Positions 35,923 through 44,226 of a stretch of 64,000 nt of DNA are shown here, piece after piece. The first letter of the stretch is position 1; each line of letters opens with the position of its first letter. The stretch covers positions 1 through 64,000 of the forward strand of contig JAHEGH010000010.1 in NCBI GenBank assembly GCA_024639825.1, in the 5' to 3' direction. Both the position numbers and the translations under genes were made by a program. The stretch comes from Gammaproteobacteria bacterium (GTDB taxonomy: Bacteria; Pseudomonadota; Gammaproteobacteria; Steroidobacterales; Woeseiaceae). The notes under the pieces are model-generated. The model was not told the origin of the DNA, made no database searches, and worked only from the letters and a program-made list of their open reading frames with translations.

Positions 35923-36357
35923 TCAAGCTCCAACGTGCCGCCAGATCACCTGCAAACGGCGCCAGTCGGGGCTTGCCCGATCGTCCCCGGACAAGAGCTC
36001 AGCGAAAACCACGCCGCGATGGTCCCGCAGGCGAATCCAGCCGACCGTCCTGAGCAGCACGGAACCGGTTTCCCGGCGTGCCGTACGCCAGGTCTGGTCC
36101 GCTCCGAGGACGGTAAGGTCCCCGTTCGCGGCGAAACGCAGTGCCCGACAATCCGCCCAGCCGCGCTGCAGTTGACGGTGTTCGCGGACCGAGGTCCCCG
36201 CCCACAGGACGCAGGCCACCATTCGGATCCACAAGTCTGTTGGCAAGCAGAAGATGACTAGAACGCCGGCAATGCCGAGCAGCCAGCCGGAACCGGCGAC
36301 GAGGCGGCGCAGGCGCGGATCAGGTTTGAGTTCGGCGGAGTATGCGGTTGATGACAC
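35923..36357 (-). CDS. ygfX: YgfX/CptA-family membrane protein
   Basis: This 144-residue protein has a short N-terminus and two close transmembrane helices (about 19-53, SGWLLGIAGVLVIFCLPTDL then IRMVACVLWAG). A soluble strand-rich domain follows (RALRFAANGDLTVL, VLLRTVGWIRLRDHRG). It matches the YgfX family by layout and by its position overlapping sdhE by 38 bases; the same sdhE-ygfX pair is found in E. coli. YgfX has been called a toxin acting on MreB and FtsZ (CptA), but a role alongside SdhE is also discussed. The start is GTG 36357. Confidence 0.85.
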   Translation of the reverse strand: MSSTAYSAELKPDPRLRRLVAGSGWLLGIAGVLVIFCLPTDLWIRMVACVLWAGTSVREHRQLQRGWADCRALRFAANGDLTVLGADQTWRTARRETGSVLLRTVGWIRLRDHRGVVFAELLSGDDRASPDWRRLQVIWRHVGA

Positions 36358-36565
36358 GCGTTATCGGCTCTGAGGACGGTGTTTGCCGCTGCAACAAATA
36401 GCCGTTTAGTTCGGGGTCCGCAAGCTCCAGAACTGCCCGGAACGCGGCCTTATCTTCCTCGCTGTCGCCCGGATAGCGTTCCTCCAGATAGCGGACCAGC
36501 AGCTCGTCGAGCTCGCGCATGCCGCGACGGCATTGCCACCTGAGTCTGGATTCCTCGGACATCAT
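36320..36565 (-). CDS. sdhE: FAD assembly factor SdhE
   Basis: This 81-residue helical protein carries the RGM motif in CRRGMRELDELL, the signature needed for covalent flavinylation of SdhA. The LELADPELNGYLL segment also matches. ATG 36562 is an alternative start. It follows sdhB by 60 bases, which are almost wholly a REP-like pair; its GGAGG lies in the repeat, about 25 bases from the ATG, so translation may depend on folding or coupling. It is both the SdhE flavinylation factor and the partner (CptB) of ygfX. Confidence 0.93.
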   Translation of the reverse strand: MMSEESRLRWQCRRGMRELDELLVRYLEERYPGDSEEDKAAFRAVLELADPELNGYLLQRQTPSSEPITRVINRILRRTQT

Positions 36566-36625
36566 TTCGGGCCTGATTCGGGCCTGAAGGCCCTCCTACA
36601 ATTCGGGCCTGAAGGCCCTCCTACA
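36564..36625 (-). repeat. REP-like palindromic repeat pair with a partial third copy
   Basis: Two perfect 25-base direct copies lie at 36576-36600 and 36601-36625, with a partial copy (start of the unit only) at 36564-36575. Each copy holds the palindrome GGGCCTGAAGGCCC and, on the minus strand, begins TGTAGGAGGG. This resembles the REP elements of pseudomonads and xanthomonads that start GTAGGAG. The pair fills the whole sdhB-sdhE gap and could stabilise the sdhCDAB message or set sdhE translation. Confidence 0.85.
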
Positions 36626-37408
36626 TCAGTATTTTCTTTCCGCGAGCATCTTCTTGGTCTCGGCGATCGCTTGCGCCGGGTTGAGACCCTTCGGACAGGT
36701 TTGGGTGCAGTTCATGATCGTATGACAACGATACAGCCGGAAAGGATCCTCGAGTTCATCAAGGCGCTCGCCAGTTGCCTCGTCGCGACTGTCCACCAGC
36801 CAGCGATACGCAGCAAGCAGTGCGGCAGGCCCAAGGTAGCGATCGGAATTCCACCAGTAACTCGGGCAGCTCGTCGAACAGCAGGCGCACAAAATGCAGG
36901 CGGCTGGTTCATTAATGAGTTCCTGATCCTCTTTTGACTGCAGGCGTTCCTGGTCAGGCGGCGGTGGCGTGCGCGACTGCAGCCAGGGCTTGATCGACGC
37001 GTACTGTGCGTAGAAGTTCGTCAGGTCGGTGACGAGGTCCTTCACGACCGGCATGTGCGGCAGCGGATAAATCTTTACATCGCCTTTGACTTCATCGTTG
37101 GCCCGCGTACAGGCAAGCGTGTTGCCGCCGTCAATATTCATGGCGCAGGAGCCGCAGATACCTTCACGGCAGGAGCGACGGAACGTCAGTGTCGGATCGA
37201 TCTCGTTCTTGATTTTGATCAGCGCGTCGAGAACCATCGGACCGCAGTTATCCATGTCGATCTCGTAGGTATCCACGCGCGGGTTCTCCCCGCTATCCGG
37301 ATCGTAGCGATACACAGCATACGTCCGTGTGTTGCTGGAACCATTGGCTGCAGCGAAGTGCTTGCCCTTCTTGATCCGCGAGTTTTTCGGGAGTCTGAAC
37401 TCAGCCAT
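36626..37408 (-). CDS. sdhB: succinate dehydrogenase iron-sulphur subunit
   Basis: This 260-residue subunit carries electrons from FAD to ubiquinone in complex II at the cytoplasmic face of the inner membrane. The [2Fe-2S] ligands are in [15 protein letters not shown] with a further Cys in LACTRA. The [4Fe-4S] and [3Fe-4S] ligands are in [15 protein letters not shown] and [11 protein letters not shown]. Length is a little above E. coli (238). Its ATG shares one base with the sdhA stop. Confidence 0.97.
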   Translation of the reverse strand: MAEFRLPKNSRIKKGKHFAAANGSSNTRTYAVYRYDPDSGENPRVDTYEIDMDNCGPMVLDALIKIKNEIDPTLTFRRSCREGICGSCAMNIDGGNTLACTRANDEVKGDVKIYPLPHMPVVKDLVTDLTNFYAQYASIKPWLQSRTPPPPDQERLQSKEDQELINEPAACILCACCSTSCPSYWWNSDRYLGPAALLAAYRWLVDSRDEATGERLDELEDPFRLYRCHTIMNCTQTCPKGLNPAQAIAETKKMLAERKY

Positions 37409-39192
37409 CAGTACACCCTCGCTTTGGGCTCGACGTAGTCGACCTCATCGGTCAGCGTTTGCTCGTGAACCGGCCGATAGTCAAACTTCACGTCGCCCGG
37501 ACCATCGACCCAGATCAGGGTGTGTTTCATCCACTGCTCGTCATCGCGATCCGGGTAATCCTCGCGGGCGTGAGCACCGCGACTCTCCAGGCGATTCGCT
37601 GCAGATTCGATCGTGGCGGTCGCGTTGAGCAACAGGTTTTCGAGTTCGATTGTCTCGACGAGGTCCGTATTCCACACCAGCGATCGATCGGTTACGGCCA
37701 CATCGTCGAATGACGCGAATGTCTTGCGCAACAGAGAGACGCCCTCTTCCAGTACTTCACCAGTGCGGAACACTGCCGCATGGCCCTGCATGACCTTCTG
37801 CATTTCGAGGCGAATCTCGGCGGTCGGTCGACTGCCGTCCGCATTTCGCAGCTGATCGATACGCGCAACGCTGTTCTGCCCTGCATCTTCGGGTAGCGGC
37901 TTGTGGCGGGCACCCGGCGTCATTGCCTCGGCACAGAAATGCGCTGCGGCGCGGCCGAATACCACGAGGTCGAGCAGGGAATTTGAACCAAGGCGATTGG
38001 CGCCATGAACCGAAACACACGCGGCTTCGCCGACGGCCATAAGCCCTTCCACAACAGACTCAGGATCGCCATCGCGCTTCGTGACAACCTGGCCGTTGAA
38101 GTTGGCCGGAATACCACCCATGTTGTAATGCACGGTCGGCAGGACCGGAATCGGCTCCTTGGTCACGTCCACACCGGCGAAAATTCGCGCGGATTCGGCA
38201 ATACCGGGCAGACGCTCTTCGATGACCTCGGGCCCCAGGTGCTCGAGATGCAGGTAAATATGATCATTCTCAGGTCCAACACCGCGACCTTCACGAATCT
38301 CAATGGTCATGGACCTTGAGACAACATCACGTGACGCGAGGTCCTTGGCGTTAGGCGCGTAGCGCTCCATAAAACGCTCGCCTTCCGAATTCGTCAGGTA
38401 GCCGCCCTCGCCGCGCACGCCTTCCGTAATCAGGCAGCCCGCCCCGTAAATTCCGGTCGGGTGAAACTGCACAAACTCCATGTCCTGCACAGGCAGGCCG
38501 GCGCGCAACACCATGGCGCTGCCATCGCCTGTGCATGTATGTGCCGACGTACAGGAAAAGTAAGAACGGCCATAACCGCCGGTCGCGAGAATGACCTGGT
38601 GCGAACGGAAGCGATGCAGGCGCCCGGTCGCCAGGTCGATTGCGACGACACCGCGGCAGCGACCATCTTCCATGATCAGGTCTACGGCAAAATACTCAAT
38701 GTAGAACTCGGCATCGTGTTTAAGTGACTGCTGGTAGAGGGTGTGCAGCATGGCGTGACCGGTGCGGTCGGCTGCGGCACAGGTGCGCTGCGCCGTACCT
38801 TCACCGAAGCGGGTCGTCATGCCACCGAACGGGCGTTGGTAAATCTTGCCGTCTTCGGTACGCGAGAACGGCACACCATAATGCTCGAGTTCGATGACCG
38901 CATCCGGCGCTTCCTTGCACATGTACTCGATCGCGTCCTGATCGCCGAGCCAATCGGACCCCTTGACAGTGTCGTACATGTGCCAGCGCCAGTCGTCTTC
39001 GCCCATGTTGCCGAGCGCAGCCGAGATACCACCCTGCGCCGCCACCGTATGGCTGCGTGTCGGGAATACCTTGGTGACGCAAGCGGTGTTGAAGCCGGCT
39101 TCCGCCAGGCCAAAGGTCGCACGTAAGCCGGCGCCGCCGGCACCAATGACGACTACGTCATAACTGTGATCGATGAATTCGTAGTCACTCAT
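37408..39192 (-). CDS. sdhA: succinate dehydrogenase flavoprotein subunit
   Basis: This 594-residue catalytic subunit oxidises succinate to fumarate. The Rossmann FAD-binding motif [13 protein letters not shown] is at 13-25. The covalent-FAD His48 lies in [12 protein letters not shown]. The substrate-site [15 protein letters not shown], catalytic Arg region and C-terminal [13 protein letters not shown] are intact. SdhE and the SDHAF4-like protein, both in this operon, would assist its flavinylation and assembly. It overlaps sdhD by four bases. Confidence 0.98.
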   Translation of the reverse strand: MSDYEFIDHSYDVVVIGAGGAGLRATFGLAEAGFNTACVTKVFPTRSHTVAAQGGISAALGNMGEDDWRWHMYDTVKGSDWLGDQDAIEYMCKEAPDAVIELEHYGVPFSRTEDGKIYQRPFGGMTTRFGEGTAQRTCAAADRTGHAMLHTLYQQSLKHDAEFYIEYFAVDLIMEDGRCRGVVAIDLATGRLHRFRSHQVILATGGYGRSYFSCTSAHTCTGDGSAMVLRAGLPVQDMEFVQFHPTGIYGAGCLITEGVRGEGGYLTNSEGERFMERYAPNAKDLASRDVVSRSMTIEIREGRGVGPENDHIYLHLEHLGPEVIEERLPGIAESARIFAGVDVTKEPIPVLPTVHYNMGGIPANFNGQVVTKRDGDPESVVEGLMAVGEAACVSVHGANRLGSNSLLDLVVFGRAAAHFCAEAMTPGARHKPLPEDAGQNSVARIDQLRNADGSRPTAEIRLEMQKVMQGHAAVFRTGEVLEEGVSLLRKTFASFDDVAVTDRSLVWNTDLVETIELENLLLNATATIESAANRLESRGAHAREDYPDRDDEQWMKHTLIWVDGPGDVKFDYRPVHEQTLTDEVDYVEPKARVY

Positions 39193-39569
39193 GCGCCGAT
39201 TCCGAGTTTTAAGATGGCAAATATGGCCGCTGCCGCGAGTACCACATGCGCGTAGCGAGATAGAAGAAGTGAGGCAATCTTGAGGCCGTGGCTGTGGACA
39301 TAGTCCTCAATGACAACCTGTACACCGAGGTAGGAGTGCCAGGCCATCGTGATACTCAGCAGCAACAACAGCAATGCGTTGACTGGCTGGCTGATAAAAG
39401 CTACCGCTTCCGGATAACTGAAACCCGACAGGGTCGCGAGCGACCAGGCAAACCAGAGCCCAAGCACGGCCAGTGCGATACCGGAGACCCGCTGGCCCCA
39501 CCAGTGCGACGTGCCGTCTTTGGCGGTGCCCAGACCGAGTACCCGGCCGAGAGGTGATCGCAGGCTCAT
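39189..39569 (-). CDS. sdhD: succinate dehydrogenase membrane anchor subunit D
   Basis: This 126-residue protein is started at ATG 39569, four bases inside the sdhC end (ATGA overlap); the frame is open upstream only as a shadow of sdhC. Three transmembrane helices are visible (about 27-47, 59-82 and 101-121). The motif [16 protein letters not shown] holds the His that ligates haem b in the family, and Tyr/Asp near the quinone site. Confidence 0.94.
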   Translation of the reverse strand: MSLRSPLGRVLGLGTAKDGTSHWWGQRVSGIALAVLGLWFAWSLATLSGFSYPEAVAFISQPVNALLLLLLSITMAWHSYLGVQVVIEDYVHSHGLKIASLLLSRYAHVVLAAAAIFAILKLGIGA

Positions 39570-39943
39570 GACGCCACCCACCAGAATGCTGCCGTGAGCA
39601 CGATAGACGCCACAATGACGAACCATGCCGACGCCGTCGCCTGCTCTTTTTCCAGGCCGCGACCGGTGTCCCACACGAGATGCCGAATACCGTTCGAGAG
39701 GTGGTAGAAGAACGCATAGCTCCAGCCAACCAGCAGAATCCAACCGAGGGTTGAGTTCATGACACCGAGGAACTTCGCATACACCTCCGGCCCGGAAGCC
39801 GCGTCGAACAGCCAGCCGACCAGAACGATAAATCCTGCCGCCATTGCTATGCCTGTGGCGCGATGCAGGATCGACGTGACCATGGTAACCGGCCAGCGAT
39901 AGATCGAGATATGCGGCGACAGAGGCCTGTCGTGATTATTCAT
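39566..39943 (-). CDS. sdhC: succinate dehydrogenase cytochrome b556 subunit
   Basis: This 125-residue protein opens RPLSPHISIYRWPVTMVTSI, the SdhC signature. Three helices follow. The haem-ligand His is in FYHLSNGIRHLVWDTG. Together with SdhD it anchors complex II and forms the ubiquinone site. It starts 15 bases after the SDHAF4-like gene. Confidence 0.96.
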   Translation of the reverse strand: MNNHDRPLSPHISIYRWPVTMVTSILHRATGIAMAAGFIVLVGWLFDAASGPEVYAKFLGVMNSTLGWILLVGWSYAFFYHLSNGIRHLVWDTGRGLEKEQATASAWFVIVASIVLTAAFWWVAS

Positions 39944-39958
39944 GAGATAGCTTCTTGA

Positions 39959-40147
39959 TCAAAAATCGATACAGCGCCCGGATTTTTCCCAATCCCCGTA
40001 GCGGGTTGGGTCCAGTCCACCTCGACCGCCGATCTCCTTCGGTCGAACGACTTGCCGATCCGCGGTCTCTGGTGGGGTATTATCCGGTTCGGGGTCACTC
40101 TTTGAAGTGACTTTTGCGGCCTTATTCTTGGGGTCCTGTGCGCTCAT
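39959..40147 (-). CDS. DUF1674 / SDHAF4-like complex II assembly factor
   Basis: This 62-residue protein has a disordered Lys/Glu/Pro-rich N-terminal half. Its C-terminal signature is EIGGRGGLDPTRYGDWEKSG then RCIDF, the near-invariant DUF1674 motif of mitochondrial SDHAF4. SDHAF4 binds FAD-loaded SdhA and protects it before SdhB joins. It heads the sdhCDAB unit, which supports the role. In this window SDHAF4-like and SdhE occur in one operon. Its ATG shares a CATG with a possible alternative ygfZ start on the other strand. Confidence 0.88.
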   Translation of the reverse strand: MSAQDPKNKAAKVTSKSDPEPDNTPPETADRQVVRPKEIGGRGGLDPTRYGDWEKSGRCIDF

Positions 40148-40205
40148 GACGAAATTATGCCAGAGCCTTGAGCAACCTGCAGTACCAACTAACAGCTACT
40201 TTACT

Positions 40206-40871
40206 ATGCATTCGATTCAAACCATCAAAGTGACCGGCGCCGACGCTTTCGAGTTTTTGCAGGCGCAGCTCACGAACGATCTGCGACGCCTTGAGTCCGA
40301 GGCCGAAATTCTGGCCGCCTGGTGCAGTCCGAAGGGGCGTGTGATCTGGTTTGGGACAGTCGTTCCGCTCGACAATGGTTATGGCCTGTCAGCCCCGGCC
40401 GACACGGCCGATGCCATCGTCAAACGAATGACAATGTTCCGGTTCCGATCAAAGGTCGAATTCGAGGTCATCGACGCTGGCCAGACGGTCGACCCCGCCT
40501 TTCTTGTCGGACACGGCTACCCGTTTATCGGCAGCAGTCAGGTCGAGCAATTCACGCCACATATGCTGAATCTTGACCGGCTCAATGCGATCAGCATGGA
40601 CAAGGGCTGCTATCCGGGCCAGGAGATTGTTGCGCGGACGCACTACAAAGGTGCAACAAAACGGCGCACCCTGCGATTTGAGAGTAAGGCGCCTGTCTCC
40701 GCCGGCGACAAGGTGTCGCTGGACGGCCGCGATGTCGGCGACGTCCTGAATGTCTCGGGTCGCAGACTGCTGGCTGTTGTGCCCACCGACCTCGCCGACG
40801 CTGGCTTGACCGTTGGAGGCATAATGCTGACGCATGATCCTCTGCCGCAATGGGAGCCGGACCCGAAATGA
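40206..40871 (+). CDS. ygfZ: folate-binding protein YgfZ (iron-sulphur cluster maturation)
   Basis: This tetrahydrofolate-dependent protein supports assembly or repair of certain iron-sulphur enzymes such as MiaB. The defining motif MDKGCYPGQEIVARTHYKG, with the essential Cys, is near the middle. The GcvT-like fold starts IKVTGADAFEFLQAQLTNDL. I use ATG 40206 (221 residues). ATG 40146 is possible and would give 241 residues but would collide with the divergent sdhAF4-like start. No strong ribosome site distinguishes them. It is divergent from the complex II operon, consistent with a respiratory iron-sulphur link. Confidence 0.9.
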   Translation: MHSIQTIKVTGADAFEFLQAQLTNDLRRLESEAEILAAWCSPKGRVIWFGTVVPLDNGYGLSAPADTADAIVKRMTMFRFRSKVEFEVIDAGQTVDPAFLVGHGYPFIGSSQVEQFTPHMLNLDRLNAISMDKGCYPGQEIVARTHYKGATKRRTLRFESKAPVSAGDKVSLDGRDVGDVLNVSGRRLLAVVPTDLADAGLTVGGIMLTHDPLPQWEPDPK

Positions 40872-41557
40872 GTCACCACGAGGCGCACAGAGCACATCGC
40901 ATTGGCTGGCTACGGGCTGCAGTCCTGGGCGCGAATGACGGGATCGTTTCCACGGCCAGCCTGATTATTGGCGTCGCATCCGCGGGCGTTTCGCAGGAGA
41001 GCATTCTCATTGCCGGTGTGGCTGGACTGGTTGCCGGCGCAATGTCCATGGCCGCTGGTGAATACGTCTCAGTCAGCTCGCAAGCGGATACGGAGAAGGC
41101 CGACCTCGAGCTCGAAATGCGATCTTTGGAAGAGAACTATGAGTTTGAAGTGGACGAGCTTGCTGAAATTTATGCAAAGAGAGGCATCGACCCGGATCTT
41201 TCAAGACAGGTTGCGGAACAGCTTATGGACCACGATGCGCTCGGGGCGCACGCCAGGGATGAAATCGGAATCATTGACCATGCAAGCGCCAGGCCGGTTC
41301 AGGCAGCGATTTATTCCGCGGCAACGTTTACGGTCGGCGCCGCGCTGCCCCTCTTGGTCGCATGGGCCATGCCGGGCTCCAGGCAAATAATTGCCATCGC
41401 CGTATCGTCGCTGGCTTTCCTCGCGTTTCTCGGTGCCCTGGCTGCACGCGCGGGCGGCGCGAACCTGTTGGTCGGAGCCGCCCGAGTGACGTTCTGGGGC
41501 ACGCTCGCGATGGCACTCACGGCAGGCGTTGGCCGTTTCTTTGGCGTCATAGCCTGA
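40868..41557 (+). CDS. VIT family (CCC1-like) metal ion transporter
   Basis: This 229-residue membrane protein starts at ATG 40868, inside the ygfZ stop (ATGA). The motif RAAVLGANDGIVSTASLIIGV and AGAMSMAAGEYVSVSSQADTE are the VIT/CCC1 signatures. A charged cytoplasmic middle region (about 75-135, rich in Glu) precedes the last three helices, as in plant and yeast vacuolar iron and manganese transporters. It probably moves Fe(II) or Mn(II), in line with its iron-sulphur neighbour ygfZ. Its end lies 12 bases from the lysS stop. Confidence 0.9.
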   Translation: MSHHEAHRAHRIGWLRAAVLGANDGIVSTASLIIGVASAGVSQESILIAGVAGLVAGAMSMAAGEYVSVSSQADTEKADLELEMRSLEENYEFEVDELAEIYAKRGIDPDLSRQVAEQLMDHDALGAHARDEIGIIDHASARPVQAAIYSAATFTVGAALPLLVAWAMPGSRQIIAIAVSSLAFLAFLGALAARAGGANLLVGAARVTFWGTLAMALTAGVGRFFGVIA

Positions 41558-41569
41558 CGCAAAGTGGAC

Positions 41570-43072
41570 TCAGTCGAAGACCTCGGGTCGCATGTGCGGA
41601 AACAGGAGCACATCACGAATCGACGCTGAATCCGTCAGCAGCATGACCAGGCGATCCACGCCGATACCGATGCCCGTCGTCGGCGGCAAGCCGTATTCAA
41701 GCGCGCGAATGTAGTCATGGTCGTAGGACATAGCCTCGTCGTCGCCTGCTGCGGCGTTTTTGACCTGGGCGCGGAAACGTTCGGCCTGGTCCTCAGAGTC
41801 ATTAAGTTCTGAGAAGCCATTCGCAATTTCGCGTCCGGCGATAAACAGTTCGAAGCGATCGGTAACGAACGGATCTTTGTCATTCTTGCGCGCCAGCGGC
41901 GAAACCTCTGCCGGATATTGAGTAATGAATGTCGGTTCGCGCAGCCTGGCCTCGCCGGTCTCCTCGAAGATCTCGGTCTGCAACTTGCCCGGACCATAGT
42001 TATCCTTGACCTGGACACCCAGTTTCTCGCAATACGCCGCCAGGTAGTCACGATCGCGCGCCTTCGACATGTCGAAGTCCGGATTGAACCTGGCAATGCA
42101 CTCTTCGACCGTGATGCGTTCGAACTTCTTTCCAAAATCAAACGTCTCGCCCTGGTATTCGACGACGGTTGTGCCATTCACGGCTTCCGCCATGCCATGC
42201 AGCATCGCTTCCGTCGTATCCATCCAGTCGTTGTAATCGGCGTAGGCGCGGTAGGCCTCCAGCATCGTGAATTCCGGGTTGTGCTGGGTTGAGACACCCT
42301 CATTGCGAAAGTTTCGATTGATCTCATACACCCGGTCGAAACCGCCTACGACCAGGCGCTTGAGGTTGAGCTCAGGCGCTATGCGCAAATACAGCGGCAT
42401 GTCGAGTGCGTTGTGATGAGTGGTGAACGGACGCGCGATGGCGCCACCGGGCGTCACCTGCATCATCGGCGTCTCAACCTCGAGAAAGTCGAGTGATTCG
42501 AGGAAGCCGCGCATGTAGGAAACAATCTGCGAGCGCTTGCGGAACACCTCGCGACTCGATTCATTAATGATCAGGTCAACATAGCGCTGACGATACCGGG
42601 TTTCCTGGTCGGACAGGCCCGCCCACTTCTCAGGCAGCGGCCGCAGCGACTTGGTCAGCAGGCGAACCTCGCCGGCGAGCACCGTCAGTTCCCCCGTTTG
42701 CGTGCGCATGAGTACACCTTTCGCACCGACAATGTCACCGACATCCCACTTCTTGAAGGACTGGTAGACCCCTTCGGGAAGGCGATCGCGTTCGAGGCGT
42801 AACTGAATCTGCCCGGAACGATCCTGCAATTTGACGAAGCTTGCCTTCCCCATGACGCGCTTGGCCATCATGCGGCCTGCAACGCTGACCTCGACTTGTT
42901 CCTCGGCCAGCGCATCAATGTCATGCGCATGAAAAGTCTGGTGCAGTTCTTCGGCAATGGCATTGCGTCGAAAATCATTCGGGTACGCGTTGCCCTGCTC
43001 TTTGAGAGCGTCCAGTTTTGTTCGCCGTTCGGCGATCAGCTTATTTTCGTCTTGTTGCTTGTCGTTGCTCAC
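41570..43072 (-). CDS. lysS: lysyl-tRNA synthetase (class II)
   Basis: This 500-residue enzyme has an N-terminal OB anticodon-binding domain ([20 protein letters not shown]) and a class II core. Motif 2 is [20 protein letters not shown] and motif 3 [14 protein letters not shown], both intact. Length is as in E. coli (505). It starts 18 bases after prfB, the classical prfB-lysS pair. Confidence 0.97.
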   Translation of the reverse strand: MSNDKQQDENKLIAERRTKLDALKEQGNAYPNDFRRNAIAEELHQTFHAHDIDALAEEQVEVSVAGRMMAKRVMGKASFVKLQDRSGQIQLRLERDRLPEGVYQSFKKWDVGDIVGAKGVLMRTQTGELTVLAGEVRLLTKSLRPLPEKWAGLSDQETRYRQRYVDLIINESSREVFRKRSQIVSYMRGFLESLDFLEVETPMMQVTPGGAIARPFTTHHNALDMPLYLRIAPELNLKRLVVGGFDRVYEINRNFRNEGVSTQHNPEFTMLEAYRAYADYNDWMDTTEAMLHGMAEAVNGTTVVEYQGETFDFGKKFERITVEECIARFNPDFDMSKARDRDYLAAYCEKLGVQVKDNYGPGKLQTEIFEETGEARLREPTFITQYPAEVSPLARKNDKDPFVTDRFELFIAGREIANGFSELNDSEDQAERFRAQVKNAAAGDDEAMSYDHDYIRALEYGLPPTTGIGIGVDRLVMLLTDSASIRDVLLFPHMRPEVFD

Positions 43073-43090
43073 TGGTCTTCCGTCTTGTGT

Positions 43091-44186
43091 CTACAGTCCC
43101 TGCTTGAGACTTGCCTCGATAAAGGCGTCGAGGCCGCCATCGAGTACTGCCTGAGTGTTACCGGTTTCAACCCCGGTACGCAAATCCTTGATACGGCTTT
43201 GGTCAAGTACATAGTTTCGAATCTGGCTGCCCCAGCCAACATCGGACTTTCCTTCCTCGACTTCGGCGGCAGCCGAACGCCGCTCCTGTAATTCCAGCTC
43301 ATAGAGCTTGGCCTTGAGCTGATTCATCGCAGTCGCCTTGTTCTTATGCTGCGAGCGATCGTTCTGGCACTGCACGACCGTATTGGTCGGCAGGTGAGTA
43401 ATTCGCACCGCTGACTCTGTACGATTGACGTGCTGACCACCGGCACCGCTCGCGCGGTAGACGTCGATACGCAAGTCTGATGGATCGATCTCAATATCGA
43501 TGTCGTCGTCGACCTCGGGCGAAACAAACACGGACCCAAACGAAGTATGTCTGCGGTTGCCCGAATCGAATGGCGATTTACGGACCAGCCGATGCACCCC
43601 GGTCTCGGTGCGCAGCCAGCCGTAGGCGTATTCGCCCTGGATGTGCACGGTCGCGCTCTTGATACCCGCAACTTCACCGGCAGACGCCTCAATTACCTCA
43701 GCCTTGAACCCATGTGCTTCCGCCCAGCGCAGATACATGCGCAGCAGCATCTCGCACCAGTCCTGTGCCTCGGTACCTCCGGCGCCTGACTGGATATCGA
43801 CGTACGCATTATTCGGGTCCATCTCACCCGAGAACATGCGGCGGAACTCCAGGCCTGCGACCACTTTCTCAAAACGCGCGAGATCATTGACGACTTCGTG
43901 GGTCGTGGCGTCGTCTTCCTCCTCGATAGCCATGTCGAGTAGTTCGCCGGCATCGGCCAGCCCGGTGCTTATCTTGTCGAGTCCTTCGACGACCTGCTCG
44001 AGTTGCGCACGCTCCTGCCCCAGCGCCTGCGCACGCTCGGGTTCGTTCCAGACATCCGGTTGTTCGAGTTCGCGTTGAACTTCGGTCAGGCGTTCAGCCT
44101 TTCCCTCGTAGTCAAAGATACCTCCTCAACGCATCAGAGCGTTCGGCAAGGTCGACAATCGTCTGTTTGATCTGGCTGGTTTCCAT
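43091..44186 (-). CDS. prfB: peptide chain release factor 2 with programmed +1 frameshift
   Basis: The gene is read in two frames. ATG 44186 starts 24 codons ([20 protein letters not shown] onward) ending at an in-frame UGA (44114-44112). A +1 shift then enters the long frame [20 protein letters not shown] and runs to 43091, about 364 residues in all. The tripeptide anticodon SPF in [12 protein letters not shown] (UGA/UAA reading) and the catalytic GGQ in [16 protein letters not shown] are present. Release factor 2 regulates itself: low levels let the ribosome shift past the UGA. It lies between recJ and lysS. This is not a pseudogene. Confidence 0.97.
44111..44126 (-). promoter_or_regulatory. 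prfB recoding site
   Basis: On the minus strand AGGAGG (44126-44121) is followed by TAT and then CTT-TGA-C (44117-44111). This has the stimulatory Shine-Dalgarno, three-base spacer, slippery CUU and poor-context UGA of E. coli prfB. Confidence 0.97.
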
Positions 44187-44226
44187 GTGGGTATCGCTGG
44201 TTCCGTACTGCGGAAAAGGCGCGATG

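Noticed and set aside
43091-43933. prfB as a truncated 280-residue gene or pseudogene
   Set aside because: The missing N-terminus is encoded upstream in the other frame and joined by the standard recoding signal.
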